Assembly: GCA_035644395.1 (NCBI GenBank)
Contig: DASQOR010000088.1
Span: 1-64,000 of the forward strand
Length of the DNA: 64,000 nt
From: JBGPLJ01 sp035644395
Lineage (GTDB): Bacteria > Pseudomonadota > Gammaproteobacteria > Steroidobacterales > Steroidobacteraceae
Reading direction: 5' to 3'
Shown: in pieces, positions 42,216 to 50,425 of the stretch
Layout of the letters: each line of letters opens with the position of its first letter
Numbering within the stretch: position 1 is the stretch's first letter
The notes under the pieces: generated by a model
What the model saw: the letters and a program-made list of their open reading frames with translations, nothing else
What the model was told of the DNA's origin: nothing
The model's database searches: none
Made by a program: the position numbers and the translations under genes

Positions 42216-43817
42216 ATGAGCGACCGCGATGTGATGGAGTATGACGTCGTCATCGTCGGCGGCGGGCCCGCGGGCCTCGCCTGCGCCATCCGGCTGAAAC
42301 AGCTGAAGAACGACCTCACCGTCTGCGTGCTCGAGAAGGGCTCCGCGCTCGGCGCACACTCGCTGTCGGGCGCCGTCATGGAATGTGCGCCGCTCGATGC
42401 GCTGCTGCCCGACTGGCGCAACACGCCGCCCGCGATCTGCGTGCCGGCCACCCACGATGAGTTCGCGCTCCTCACGCGCACGAGCCGCTGGAGGCTGCCG
42501 ACGCCACCCCAGATGAAGAATCACGGCAACGTCATTGTGTCGCTTGGCCAGCTGACGCCGATCCTGGGCGCGCGCGCGGAACAGCTCGGTGTCGATGTGT
42601 TTGCGGGCTTCGCCGCCGCCGATGCCATCTTCAACGAAGACGGGTCAGTAGCGGGCGTGCGCATCGGCGACATGGGCATCGAGAAGGACGGCAAGCACGG
42701 TCCGAACTACACGCCAGGCGCGGACGTCCGCGCGAAAGTGACGATGCTCGCGGAAGGATGCCGCGGCAGTCTTTCCAAGCAGTTGATCCATCGCTTCAAG
42801 CTGGACGACGGCAAGTCGCCGCAGACCTACGGACTCGGGCTCAAGGAACTCTGGCAGCTCGCGAAGGGCCGCGGCGAACCCGGCCGCATCGAGCACACCG
42901 TCGGCTGGCCGCTCGACAATCGCACGTATGGCGGCAGCTTCGTCTATCACCTCACCGATGACCGCGCGTACGTCGGTTTCGTCGTGGGACTCGACTACGA
43001 GGACCCGCGCTTCAAACCGTTCGAGGCATTCCAGCAATTCAAGAATCACCCGAGCATCAAGCCGCTGCTCGACGGCGGCGACATCATTTCGGCGGGAGCG
43101 CGCACGATTGCCGCGGGCGGCTGGCAATCGCTGCCGACCCTCGAGATGCCGGGCGCGCTCCTCATCGGCGACGCGGGCGGCAACGTCAACGTACCGAAGA
43201 TCAAGGGCATCCACCAGGCGATCCGTTCCGGTGTGCTCGCCGCCGAACACTACGTCGAGTGCGCGAGGAGCGAGGGCTTCGATGCGAAGTGGCGCGCGTC
43301 CGCCGGCGGGCAGGAACTGAAGAAGGTCCGCAACATCAAGCCGGGTTTCAAGCGCGGACTCTGGTTCGGGCTGGCCAACGCCGGGCTCGAAACGGTGACG
43401 CTTGGCAAACTGCCGTGGACGCTCAGGAACTCAGCGGGCTACGCGGCCACCGAGCAGCTCGCCGCCTACGAATCGCCGGATCGCGGCTGGACCGATCGGA
43501 CGCTCCCGCCGCGCGATCGCCTCGCGTCGGTCTTCTTTGCAGCGACCACGCACGATGAGGCGCAGCCCGCGCATCTGCATGTCGCGGACACGAACATCTG
43601 CGCTACTCGCTGCGCGCAGGAGTTCGGCAACCCCTGCACGAATTTCTGTCCCGCGAACGTCTACGAGATGGTCGACGACGGGAGCGGCGGCAAGCGGCTG
43701 CAGATCAACGCGGCGAATTGCGTGCATTGCAAGGCCTGCGACATCAAGGATCCCTACCAGATCATCAACTGGGTCACGCCGGAAGGCGGCTCCGGTCCCA
43801 ACTACCAGAGCCTCTAG
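42216..43817 (+). CDS. Electron transfer flavoprotein-ubiquinone oxidoreductase
   Basis: About 533 residues from the ATG at 42216; a later ATG at 42234 is possible. The FAD-binding GGGPAGLACAIRLK follows the start; the ubiquinone and membrane region lies near KGIHQAIRSG. The C-terminal [4Fe-4S] domain has CATRCAQEFGNPCTNFCPAN and NCVHCKACDIKDP. It passes electrons from acyl-CoA dehydrogenases, through ETF, to quinone at the inner membrane, which suits the acyl-CoA genes nearby. It is divergent from fumA with a 171 bp gap in which I find no firm promoter. Confidence 0.95.
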   Translation: MSDRDVMEYDVVIVGGGPAGLACAIRLKQLKNDLTVCVLEKGSALGAHSLSGAVMECAPLDALLPDWRNTPPAICVPATHDEFALLTRTSRWRLPTPPQMKNHGNVIVSLGQLTPILGARAEQLGVDVFAGFAAADAIFNEDGSVAGVRIGDMGIEKDGKHGPNYTPGADVRAKVTMLAEGCRGSLSKQLIHRFKLDDGKSPQTYGLGLKELWQLAKGRGEPGRIEHTVGWPLDNRTYGGSFVYHLTDDRAYVGFVVGLDYEDPRFKPFEAFQQFKNHPSIKPLLDGGDIISAGARTIAAGGWQSLPTLEMPGALLIGDAGGNVNVPKIKGIHQAIRSGVLAAEHYVECARSEGFDAKWRASAGGQELKKVRNIKPGFKRGLWFGLANAGLETVTLGKLPWTLRNSAGYAATEQLAAYESPDRGWTDRTLPPRDRLASVFFAATTHDEAQPAHLHVADTNICATRCAQEFGNPCTNFCPANVYEMVDDGSGGKRLQINAANCVHCKACDIKDPYQIINWVTPEGGSGPNYQSL

Positions 43818-43834
43818 GGTCGAGCCGCGCGCCC

Positions 43835-44941
43835 GTGACCGCTGCAACGCTCGCTGAGCACTACGAGGAATGGATCGCCCGCGGCAGGATCGCGGCCGAT
43901 TCTGCGCAGCGGCGCGCCGTCGAGCGCCTGGACGAATTGCGCGCCGAACTCATCGACCATCCGCGCCGCTACGGATTCTGGCGGCGCCGCCTCATCCGCT
44001 GGATGCCGAAGCACGCGACGCTCAGGCCGCCGCGTGGCGTTTATCTCTGGGGCGGCGTCGGGCGCGGCAAGACGCTCATCATGGATCTGTTCTTCGACAC
44101 GCTGACGACCACGGACCGCCGGCGCACGCACTTCCATCGCTTCATGCACGAACTGCACGTCGAGCTCGGGCGGCTGAAGCATCGCGCGAATCCCCTCGAA
44201 GTGGTCGCGCACCGCATCGCGCGCCGCACGCGCGTCATCTGCTTCGACGAGTTCTTCGTGACGGACATCGCGGACGCGATGCTTCTCGGCACGCTCTTCG
44301 CGGGGCTCTTCCGGCGGGGCGTTGCGCTCGTCGCAACCTCGAACCTGCCGCCCGTCGACCTCTACCGCGACGGATTGCAGCGGCAACGGTTCCTCCCGGC
44401 CATCGAGCTCATCGAAGCGAACGTCGACGTGGTACAGGTGGATCACGGCGTCGACTACCGGCTGCGCCAGCTCGAGCGCGCGAAGATCTATCAATTGAGT
44501 GCAACGCCGGAGGCCGAGGCAAAGCTCGGTGAGGCGTTCGTCGCGGTGGCGGGCGCGGAGGGAACGGCCAACGGGTCGCTCGCGATCGCCGATCGGCCGA
44601 TTCCCTACCGGCGGCTCGACGACGGCATCGTCTGGTTCGACTTCAAGGCAATCTGCGACGGACCGCGCAGCCAGGACGACTACATCGAGATCGCGCACGA
44701 GTTCCACACGGTGCTCGTGTCAGAGGTGCCGCAGTTCGGCCCCACGACGGAAGATCAGGCGCGGCGCTTCATCGCGCTCGTCGACGAACTCTACGACCGC
44801 GCGGTGAACCTCATCCTGTCCGCGGCCGTGCCGATCGTCGATCTCTACCAGGGCACGCGCCTCCAATTCGAATTCCAGCGCACGACGAGCCGCCTCATCG
44901 AAATGCAGAGCCGCGACTACCTCGCCCGCCCGCACCGGTAA
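43835..44941 (+). CDS. zapE: Cell division ATPase ZapE (AFG1-like)
   Basis: About 368 residues from a GTG 17 bp after the ETF-QO stop; the in-frame upstream part overlaps that gene. Walker A is WGGVGRGKTLIMD, Walker B is VICFDEFFVTD, and the AFG1-specific FHRFMHELH lies between them. ZapE associates with the divisome and FtsZ under low-oxygen or heat stress. Its stop lies inside a symmetric terminator shared with the M13 peptidase gene. Confidence 0.93.
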   Translation: MTAATLAEHYEEWIARGRIAADSAQRRAVERLDELRAELIDHPRRYGFWRRRLIRWMPKHATLRPPRGVYLWGGVGRGKTLIMDLFFDTLTTTDRRRTHFHRFMHELHVELGRLKHRANPLEVVAHRIARRTRVICFDEFFVTDIADAMLLGTLFAGLFRRGVALVATSNLPPVDLYRDGLQRQRFLPAIELIEANVDVVQVDHGVDYRLRQLERAKIYQLSATPEAEAKLGEAFVAVAGAEGTANGSLAIADRPIPYRRLDDGIVWFDFKAICDGPRSQDDYIEIAHEFHTVLVSEVPQFGPTTEDQARRFIALVDELYDRAVNLILSAAVPIVDLYQGTRLQFEFQRTTSRLIEMQSRDYLARPHR

Positions 44942-44970
44942 GTTAGACGGGGCACTCCCCATCTACTTAC
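44938..44970. terminator. Two-way terminator between zapE and M13 peptidase
   Basis: GTAAGT, AGA and GGGG pair with CCCC, TCT and ACTTAC around a CACT loop, with one unpaired T and one C/A mismatch. The stem covers the whole 25 bp gap plus both stop codons: TAA of zapE at 44939-44941 and TAA of the peptidase at 44967-44969 on the other strand. There is no long T run, so termination relies on the stable stem. Confidence 0.6.
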
Positions 44971-46997
44971 CAGACGTCGCAGCGTTCCGACTCGGGGCGC
45001 ACCATCGGCGAGTTCGCCGGGCAGGAGAAGGCCTTGCGGAACTCCGGCAGGTTCGAGAGCGGCCCGATCACGCGGTACTTGCCGATCGGGTGCGGGTCGC
45101 CCTGCACCATCGTGCGCGCGAATTCCGGCCGTACGGCATCGCCGCGGAACTGCCCCCACGCGATGAAGAACTGCTGCTCGGGCGTGAAGCCGTCGATCGT
45201 CGGCAGCGGCGGCTTGCCCCGCCGCGAGATTTCAAGGGCGCGGAAGGCGATGCGGGCGCCCGCGAGATCACCGATGCTCTCGCCGAGCACGAGCTTGCCG
45301 TTGGTGTGGATGCCGGGCTCGACGAAGTAGCCGTCGAACTGCTTCACGACACAGGCGGTGCGCGCCTGGAATTGCTTCAGGTCCGCCTCGGTCCACCAGT
45401 TCTGCAAGCGGCCCTGCGCGTCGAACTGCGCGCCCTCGTCATCGAATCCGTGGCTGATCTCATGCCCGATCACGACGCCGATGGCGCCGTAGTTCACGGC
45501 ATCGCTCGCCGCGAGCGTAAACGCGGGCGGCTGCAGGATGCCCGCCGGGAATACGATCTCGTTGAGGAGCGGGTTGTAGTACGCGTCGGACGTCGGCGGA
45601 GTCAGGCCCCAGCGGCCGCGATCCACGGGCTTGCCGATCGTCGCGAGATTGTCGTCGACGCCATATTTCTGGCCGGCGATGACATCGTCCCAGTACGAAT
45701 CACGGTTGATCGGAACGTGGCTGTAGTCCTTCCAGCGATCGGGATAGCCGATCTTCGGGTTGAAGGTCGCAAGTTTCTCGAGCGCCTTCTTCTTCGTCTC
45801 AGCGCTCATCCACGCGAGGCCGTGAATCGTTTCAGCCATCGCGAGGCGCAGGTTCGCGACCATCTCCTGCATGCGCGCCTTGGCTTCGGGCGGGAAATAC
45901 TTCTCGACGTAGAGTTTCCCGAGCGCTTCGCCCAGCTGCTGGTCGGTCGCTTCGACACAGCGCTTCCAGCGCGGCTTCATCTCGGTCGCCCCGTTGAGGT
46001 AGGCGCCGTTGAAGGCAAAATCCTCGTTGACGAACGTGGACGAAAGCGAGGGCGCCGCGAAGGCGACCAGGTGCCACTTGAGATAGGTCTTCCAATCCGC
46101 GATCGAAGTCGTAGCGAGCTGGCGATCCACTTCCGCAATGAACTTCGGTTCGGTGAGGTTCAGTTCGCTGAAGTTCACGCCCATTCGCTTGCCGTAGGCC
46201 GACCAGTCGAAATGCGGGGTGAGCTTCTGCAGATCCGCGAGCGACATCTTGTGGTCCGTCGCCTGCGGATCGCGCAACGCGACGTTGTCGAGCGAAGCGG
46301 TCGCAAGGCCCGTCTCCATGCGCATGACGGTCTCGACCGCTTGCTTCGCGGTCGCGGCATCGAACCCGGCCGCCGCGAGCAGCTTCGCCACGTGATCGCG
46401 ATATTTTTGCCTCGCCTCGGCGAAGCGCGGCTCCTGGCTCAGGTAATAGTCGCGATCCGGCAGGCCAAGTCCGCCCGCGATCAATTGCGCGATGACGTTG
46501 GTCGGCTCGTGGTTATCGGACTGCCCGTAGAGCAGGAAAGGCACCGCGATGCCCGTGCGATGAAAGCGCGCGATGGCGCGCTCGAGATCCGCACGGCCCG
46601 CGATGGCGTCGATCTCGGCGAGCTGCGGCGCGAGCGGCCGGGCGCCGAGGCTTTCGATCTTCGCCTCGTTCATGCAGGCCGCATAGAAATCGCCCGTCAG
46701 GCGCTCGACGCTGCCGGGTGCCGCGCGGGTGTTGGCCGAGGTCTCCTTGAGGATCGTGTCGAGCTTGTCCTTGGACGATTCGCCCGCGGCCCAGCGCCGG
46801 CTCCAGCGCGGCATGCTCGCCGGAATCGGATTCTGCGCGCGCCAGGTGCCGTTCGCGTACTCGAAGAAATCCGTACAGGCCTCGACCTTGCGGTTCATGT
46901 CCGCGACCTGCACGCCCATGGGCGGCGGCAACGGATCGCCCGCGAATGCGAGGCTGGCAAGGCCCGCTGTCAAGACTGCAGTGCCGAATTTCAGCAT
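44967..46997 (-). CDS. Periplasmic M13-family zinc metallopeptidase
   Basis: About 676 residues from the ATG at 46997, preceded by an AAGGGA site. The signal peptide is MLKFGTAVLTAGLASLAFA. The zinc motif HEISH (VVIGHEISHGFDDEG) and the third ligand Glu in GESIGDLAG match neprilysin-like peptidases, and the family C-terminus ending in CxxW (CDVW) is intact. CTDFFEYANGTW near the N-terminus is also conserved. It degrades short peptides in the periplasm. It is transcribed alone; a partial family B repeat lies just upstream of the ribosome-binding site. Confidence 0.93.
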   Translation of the reverse strand: MLKFGTAVLTAGLASLAFAGDPLPPPMGVQVADMNRKVEACTDFFEYANGTWRAQNPIPASMPRWSRRWAAGESSKDKLDTILKETSANTRAAPGSVERLTGDFYAACMNEAKIESLGARPLAPQLAEIDAIAGRADLERAIARFHRTGIAVPFLLYGQSDNHEPTNVIAQLIAGGLGLPDRDYYLSQEPRFAEARQKYRDHVAKLLAAAGFDAATAKQAVETVMRMETGLATASLDNVALRDPQATDHKMSLADLQKLTPHFDWSAYGKRMGVNFSELNLTEPKFIAEVDRQLATTSIADWKTYLKWHLVAFAAPSLSSTFVNEDFAFNGAYLNGATEMKPRWKRCVEATDQQLGEALGKLYVEKYFPPEAKARMQEMVANLRLAMAETIHGLAWMSAETKKKALEKLATFNPKIGYPDRWKDYSHVPINRDSYWDDVIAGQKYGVDDNLATIGKPVDRGRWGLTPPTSDAYYNPLLNEIVFPAGILQPPAFTLAASDAVNYGAIGVVIGHEISHGFDDEGAQFDAQGRLQNWWTEADLKQFQARTACVVKQFDGYFVEPGIHTNGKLVLGESIGDLAGARIAFRALEISRRGKPPLPTIDGFTPEQQFFIAWGQFRGDAVRPEFARTMVQGDPHPIGKYRVIGPLSNLPEFRKAFSCPANSPMVRPESERCDVW

Positions 46998-47011
46998 GTT
47001 GGTATCCCTTG

Positions 47012-47035
47012 GAGAAAATGGGGACAGATCCATTT
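47012..47035. repeat. Solitary half of a family B palindrome
   Basis: AAAATGGGGACAGATCCATTT matches one arm of the family B repeat (GGGGACAGAT exact, then YYATTT), but no matching second arm is found in the following 60 bp. It lies in the leader of the M13 peptidase gene, between hppD and that gene, and looks like a decayed or single copy. Confidence 0.6.
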
Positions 47036-47070
47036 GCGCTCCCGGCGTCGCGAAAAAAGATCAGGCCCCG

Positions 47071-48123
47071 TCAGAGGACGCCGCGGCGTTCCTGGTCGAG
47101 CTCGATCGATTCGAAAAGCGCCTGGAAATTGCCTTCGCCGAAGCCTTCATTGCCCTTGCGCTGGATGATCTCGAAGAAAATCGGGCCGATGACCGTCTGC
47201 GTGAAGATCTGCAGGAGCACCCCCTCGCCCTTCGACGGATTGCCGTCGATGAGGATGCGCCGACGCTTGAGCTCGCCAAGGTTCTCCTTGTGACCGACAA
47301 CGCGCGCTTCGACCCCTTCGTAATAGGTATCCGGCGTGTCCTGGAATTCAACGCCACGGCCGCGCAGCGTGTCCACGCTCTTTACGATGTCACGAGTGGA
47401 AAGCGCGATGTGCTGAATGCCCTCGCCGCGATACTCCTTCAGGTACTCCTCGATCTGCGACTTGTCGTCCTGCGATTCGTTGATCGGAATGCGGATCTTG
47501 CCGCAGGGACTGGTCATGGCGCGGCTGAAGAGGCCGGTCTTGCGGCCCTCGATATCGAAGTAGCGGATCTCGCGGAAATTGAACAGGCGCTGGTAGAAAC
47601 CCGCCCACAGATTCATGTTGCCGCGGCGCACGTTGTGCGTCAGGTGGTCGATTTCGCTCAAGCCCGCGATGTCGGTGTCCTTCGCGGCCGCGGTCGGCCG
47701 GAAATCGACGTCGTAGATGTTCTGGTCGCCGTAGCGGTCGACGAGATAGATGAGGCTGCCGCCGATGCCCTCGATCGCCGGAATGTTGAGTTCCATCGGT
47801 CCGACCGCGGTGGCGACGGGCTTTGCGCCATGCGAGATCGCGCGCTTCAGCGCGGCCGCGGCGTCCTTGACGCGAAAGCCCATCGCGCAGACCGAAGGCC
47901 CGTGCGTGCGCGCGAATTTCTGCGCGAAGCTGTCGGGCTCGGCGTTGATGATGAAATTGACGTTGCCCTGGCGGTGCAGCGTCACGTTCTTCGAACGATG
48001 ACGCGCGACCACGGTGAAGCCCATGCGTTCGAAGAGCGTGCGCAGCAGTTCCGGATCCGGCGCCGTGTATTCGACGAACTCGAAGCCGTCGGTGCCCATG
48101 GGGTTGTCGTTGGGATCGCTCAT
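47071..48123 (-). CDS. hppD: 4-hydroxyphenylpyruvate dioxygenase
   Basis: About 350 residues from the ATG at 48123. The Fe ligands are the His in EIDHLTHNV, the His in GEGIQHIALST and the Glu in FFEIIQRKG. NINE-type substrate contacts occur near IRIPINESQDDKSQIEEYL. It turns hydroxyphenylpyruvate into homogentisate in tyrosine breakdown. Homogentisate dioxygenase is not in the window. It is divergent from the E1alpha gene, and both have TATAAT boxes in the 212 bp between them. Confidence 0.95.
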   Translation of the reverse strand: MSDPNDNPMGTDGFEFVEYTAPDPELLRTLFERMGFTVVARHRSKNVTLHRQGNVNFIINAEPDSFAQKFARTHGPSVCAMGFRVKDAAAALKRAISHGAKPVATAVGPMELNIPAIEGIGGSLIYLVDRYGDQNIYDVDFRPTAAAKDTDIAGLSEIDHLTHNVRRGNMNLWAGFYQRLFNFREIRYFDIEGRKTGLFSRAMTSPCGKIRIPINESQDDKSQIEEYLKEYRGEGIQHIALSTRDIVKSVDTLRGRGVEFQDTPDTYYEGVEARVVGHKENLGELKRRRILIDGNPSKGEGVLLQIFTQTVIGPIFFEIIQRKGNEGFGEGNFQALFESIELDQERRGVL

Positions 48124-48165
48124 GCGTGAATTCCGTGTGCCGAAGCCGAAGAGGGGATGCGGGGC

Positions 48166-48171
48166 ATTATA
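48166..48171 (-). promoter_or_regulatory. Probable -10 box of hppD
   Basis: TATAAT on the minus strand lies 42 bp before the hppD start. The -35 position (about CGACGG) is poor, which suggests help from an activator. Confidence 0.5.
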
Positions 48172-48260
48172 GTTTTCAGCGCCCGTGACCGTCGGGCTGT
48201 CGCGCGTTGTATCCAATTTTGCAGCGCATCAGCTGCCGGCTTGCGCGCCGGCACGTCATG

Positions 48261-48266
48261 TATAAT
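48261..48266 (+). promoter_or_regulatory. Probable -10 box of the E1alpha-E1beta-E2 operon
   Basis: A perfect TATAAT lies 69 bp before the chosen E1alpha start. The upstream GGCTTG at about 17 bp is a weak -35. The leader of roughly 60 bases has no recognisable riboswitch. Confidence 0.5.
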
Positions 48267-48335
48267 CGCGCGCTCATTTTCACAGGCGCCGCCGTCACAG
48301 GGCGGCGCCGCCACGTTGACTGCCGGGAAACTCTG

Positions 48336-49421
48336 GTGCGAACCGTCGCGGAATTTGCCATTCGCTATCACCAGATCCTGGACCCGAACGGCAAGCTCGT
48401 CGGCGCCCTGCCCGCGTTTACGCGCGCAGCGGGCGAACTCGAACGCATGTATCGCCTGATGACCCTGGTGCGCGTGTTCGACACGAAAGCCGTCAACCTG
48501 CAGCGCACCGGCAAGCTCGGGACCTACGCCTCCTGCCTCGGCCACGAGGCAACGCATGTCGGCGCGGGCGCCGCGATGCGCGCCGACGATGTGCTCGTCC
48601 CTGTATACCGTGAATACGGCGCGCAGTTCTGGCGCGGCGTCGGCATGGCGAACGTGCTCCTCTACTGGGGCGGCGATGAGCGCGGCAACGAGTTCGAGCA
48701 GTCGAAGCAGGACTTCGCCTGGTGCGTCCCGATCGCGACGCAGACGCTGCATGCCGCGGGCGCCGCGATGGCGCTCAAGGTGCGCAAGGAAGCGCGCTGC
48801 GTGCTGACCTTCATCGGCGACGGCGGCACGTCCGAAGGCGCCTTCTACGAAGCGCTCAACCTGGCCGGTGCACGCAAGCTTCCGCTCGTGCTGGTGGTCG
48901 TCAACAACCAGTGGGCGATCTCCGTACCCATTGCCGAGCAGACTGCGACCGTCACGCTCGCGCAGAAAGCGATCGCGGCGGGTATCCCGGGCGTGCAGGT
49001 CGACGGCAACGACGCACTCGGCGTGCGCGACATCGTCGCGCAATCCCTCGACAAGGCGCGCGCCGGCGAAGGTCCGACACTCATCGAAGCCATCACCTAC
49101 CGGCTCTCGGATCACACCACCTCGGACGACGCGAGCCGCTACCGCGAAGCGGACGAAGTCAAGGACGCCTGGAAGATCGAGCCGCTGCTGCGCTTGCGAA
49201 AGCTCCTCGTCGATACCGGCGGCTGGACGGATGCGAAGGAAGCCGCGCTCAAGGCGGACTGCGCGCGCCAGGTCGATGCCGCGGTCGAAACCTATCTCAA
49301 CATGCCCAAGCCCTCGATTGAATCGATGTTCGATCACGTGTTCGCGCGCATGCCCGCGAGGCTCCGGGAGCAGCGTGAGCAGGCACGGCGCAACGGCGCC
49401 GCCAACGGCCATTCGCACTGA
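48336..49421 (+). CDS. 2-oxoacid dehydrogenase E1 component, alpha subunit
   Basis: About 361 residues from a GTG (VRTVAEFAIRYHQILDPNG); an open frame continues upstream past the promoter and is not used. The thiamine-diphosphate motif is GDGGTSEGAFYEALNLAG followed by NNQWAISVP. The loop YRLSDHTTSDDASRYREADE resembles branched-chain oxoacid dehydrogenase E1alpha (HSTSDD type) more than Bacillus-type pyruvate E1alpha, while bacterial relatives are often called PdhA. So the substrate may be branched-chain 2-oxoacids or pyruvate. It is the first gene of E1alpha-E1beta-E2, 14 bp before E1beta. Confidence 0.9.
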   Translation: MRTVAEFAIRYHQILDPNGKLVGALPAFTRAAGELERMYRLMTLVRVFDTKAVNLQRTGKLGTYASCLGHEATHVGAGAAMRADDVLVPVYREYGAQFWRGVGMANVLLYWGGDERGNEFEQSKQDFAWCVPIATQTLHAAGAAMALKVRKEARCVLTFIGDGGTSEGAFYEALNLAGARKLPLVLVVVNNQWAISVPIAEQTATVTLAQKAIAAGIPGVQVDGNDALGVRDIVAQSLDKARAGEGPTLIEAITYRLSDHTTSDDASRYREADEVKDAWKIEPLLRLRKLLVDTGGWTDAKEAALKADCARQVDAAVETYLNMPKPSIESMFDHVFARMPARLREQREQARRNGAANGHSH

Positions 49422-49435
49422 CAGCGCGACCCGCC

Positions 49436-50413
49436 ATGGCGAAAGTCACCCTGATCGAGGCCATCACTCTGGCGCACGCGTGGGAAATGGCGCACGACCC
49501 GACGGTGGTCGTGCTCGGTGAAGACGTCGGCGTCAACGGCGGGGTCTTCCGCGCGACGCAGGGCCTGCAGGAGCAATTCGGCAAGGATCGGGTGCAGGAC
49601 ACGCCGCTCGCGGAAGGCATGATCGCGGGCATGACCGTCGGCATGGCGGCGCAAGGCCTGAAACCCGTCGCCGAGATCCAGTTCATGGGTTTCATCCATC
49701 CGGCGGTCGACCAGATCGTCAATCACCTCGCCCGCATGCGAAACCGCACGCGTGGACGGCTCACCTGCCCGGTCGTCATCCGCACGCCACACGGCGGCGG
49801 CATCCACGCGCCGGAGCATCATTCGGAAAGTCTCGAAGCGATCTTCGCCCACACCGCGGGCCTGCGGGTCGTCTGCCCGTCCTCGCCCGCGCGTGCCTAC
49901 GGCCTGTTGCTGGCGTCCATCCGCGATCCGGATCCCGTCATCTTCATCGAGCCCGTGCGCCTCTATCGCCTGGTGCGGCAGGAAATCGCCGACGACGGGC
50001 AGGCGCTGCCCCTCGACGTCTGCTACGTGCTGCGCGAGGGCGCGGACGTCACGCTCGTCACCTGGGGTGCGATGACCTATGAAACCATGCGTGCCGCCGA
50101 ACAGCTCGCGCAGGAGAACATCAGCGCCGAGGTGATCGACCTCGCGACCGTGAGCCCGATCGATGCCGAGACCATCCTGGAATCGGTCGCCAAGACCGGC
50201 CGGCTCGTCATCGTTCACGAGGCGGCGCGTAATTGCGGCGTCGGCGCCGAGGTCGCCGCCATCGTCGCCGAGAAGGCGCTCTATGATCTCGAGGCGCCGA
50301 TCCTGCGCGTCACGGGTTACGACACCGTGATGCCGCTGTCGCGTCTCGAATACGACTACATCCCGAGCGTTGCGCGTATCATCCAAGCGGTGCGCGAGAC
50401 GTTTGCCGATTGA
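49436..50413 (+). CDS. 2-oxoacid dehydrogenase E1 component, beta subunit
   Basis: 325 residues, standard length. GEDVGVNGGVFRATQGL near residue 28, RTPHGGGIHAPEHHSES and PVIFIEPVRLYR are the family's TPP/interface motifs. The GGGIHAPEHHSES version looks like PdhB of the heterotetrameric E1. With E1alpha it decarboxylates the 2-oxoacid and passes the acyl group to the E2 lipoyl arm. It is 12 bp from the E2 gene. Confidence 0.94.
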   Translation: MAKVTLIEAITLAHAWEMAHDPTVVVLGEDVGVNGGVFRATQGLQEQFGKDRVQDTPLAEGMIAGMTVGMAAQGLKPVAEIQFMGFIHPAVDQIVNHLARMRNRTRGRLTCPVVIRTPHGGGIHAPEHHSESLEAIFAHTAGLRVVCPSSPARAYGLLLASIRDPDPVIFIEPVRLYRLVRQEIADDGQALPLDVCYVLREGADVTLVTWGAMTYETMRAAEQLAQENISAEVIDLATVSPIDAETILESVAKTGRLVIVHEAARNCGVGAEVAAIVAEKALYDLEAPILRVTGYDTVMPLSRLEYDYIPSVARIIQAVRETFAD

Positions 50414-50425
50414 GGTAATCGCCCC

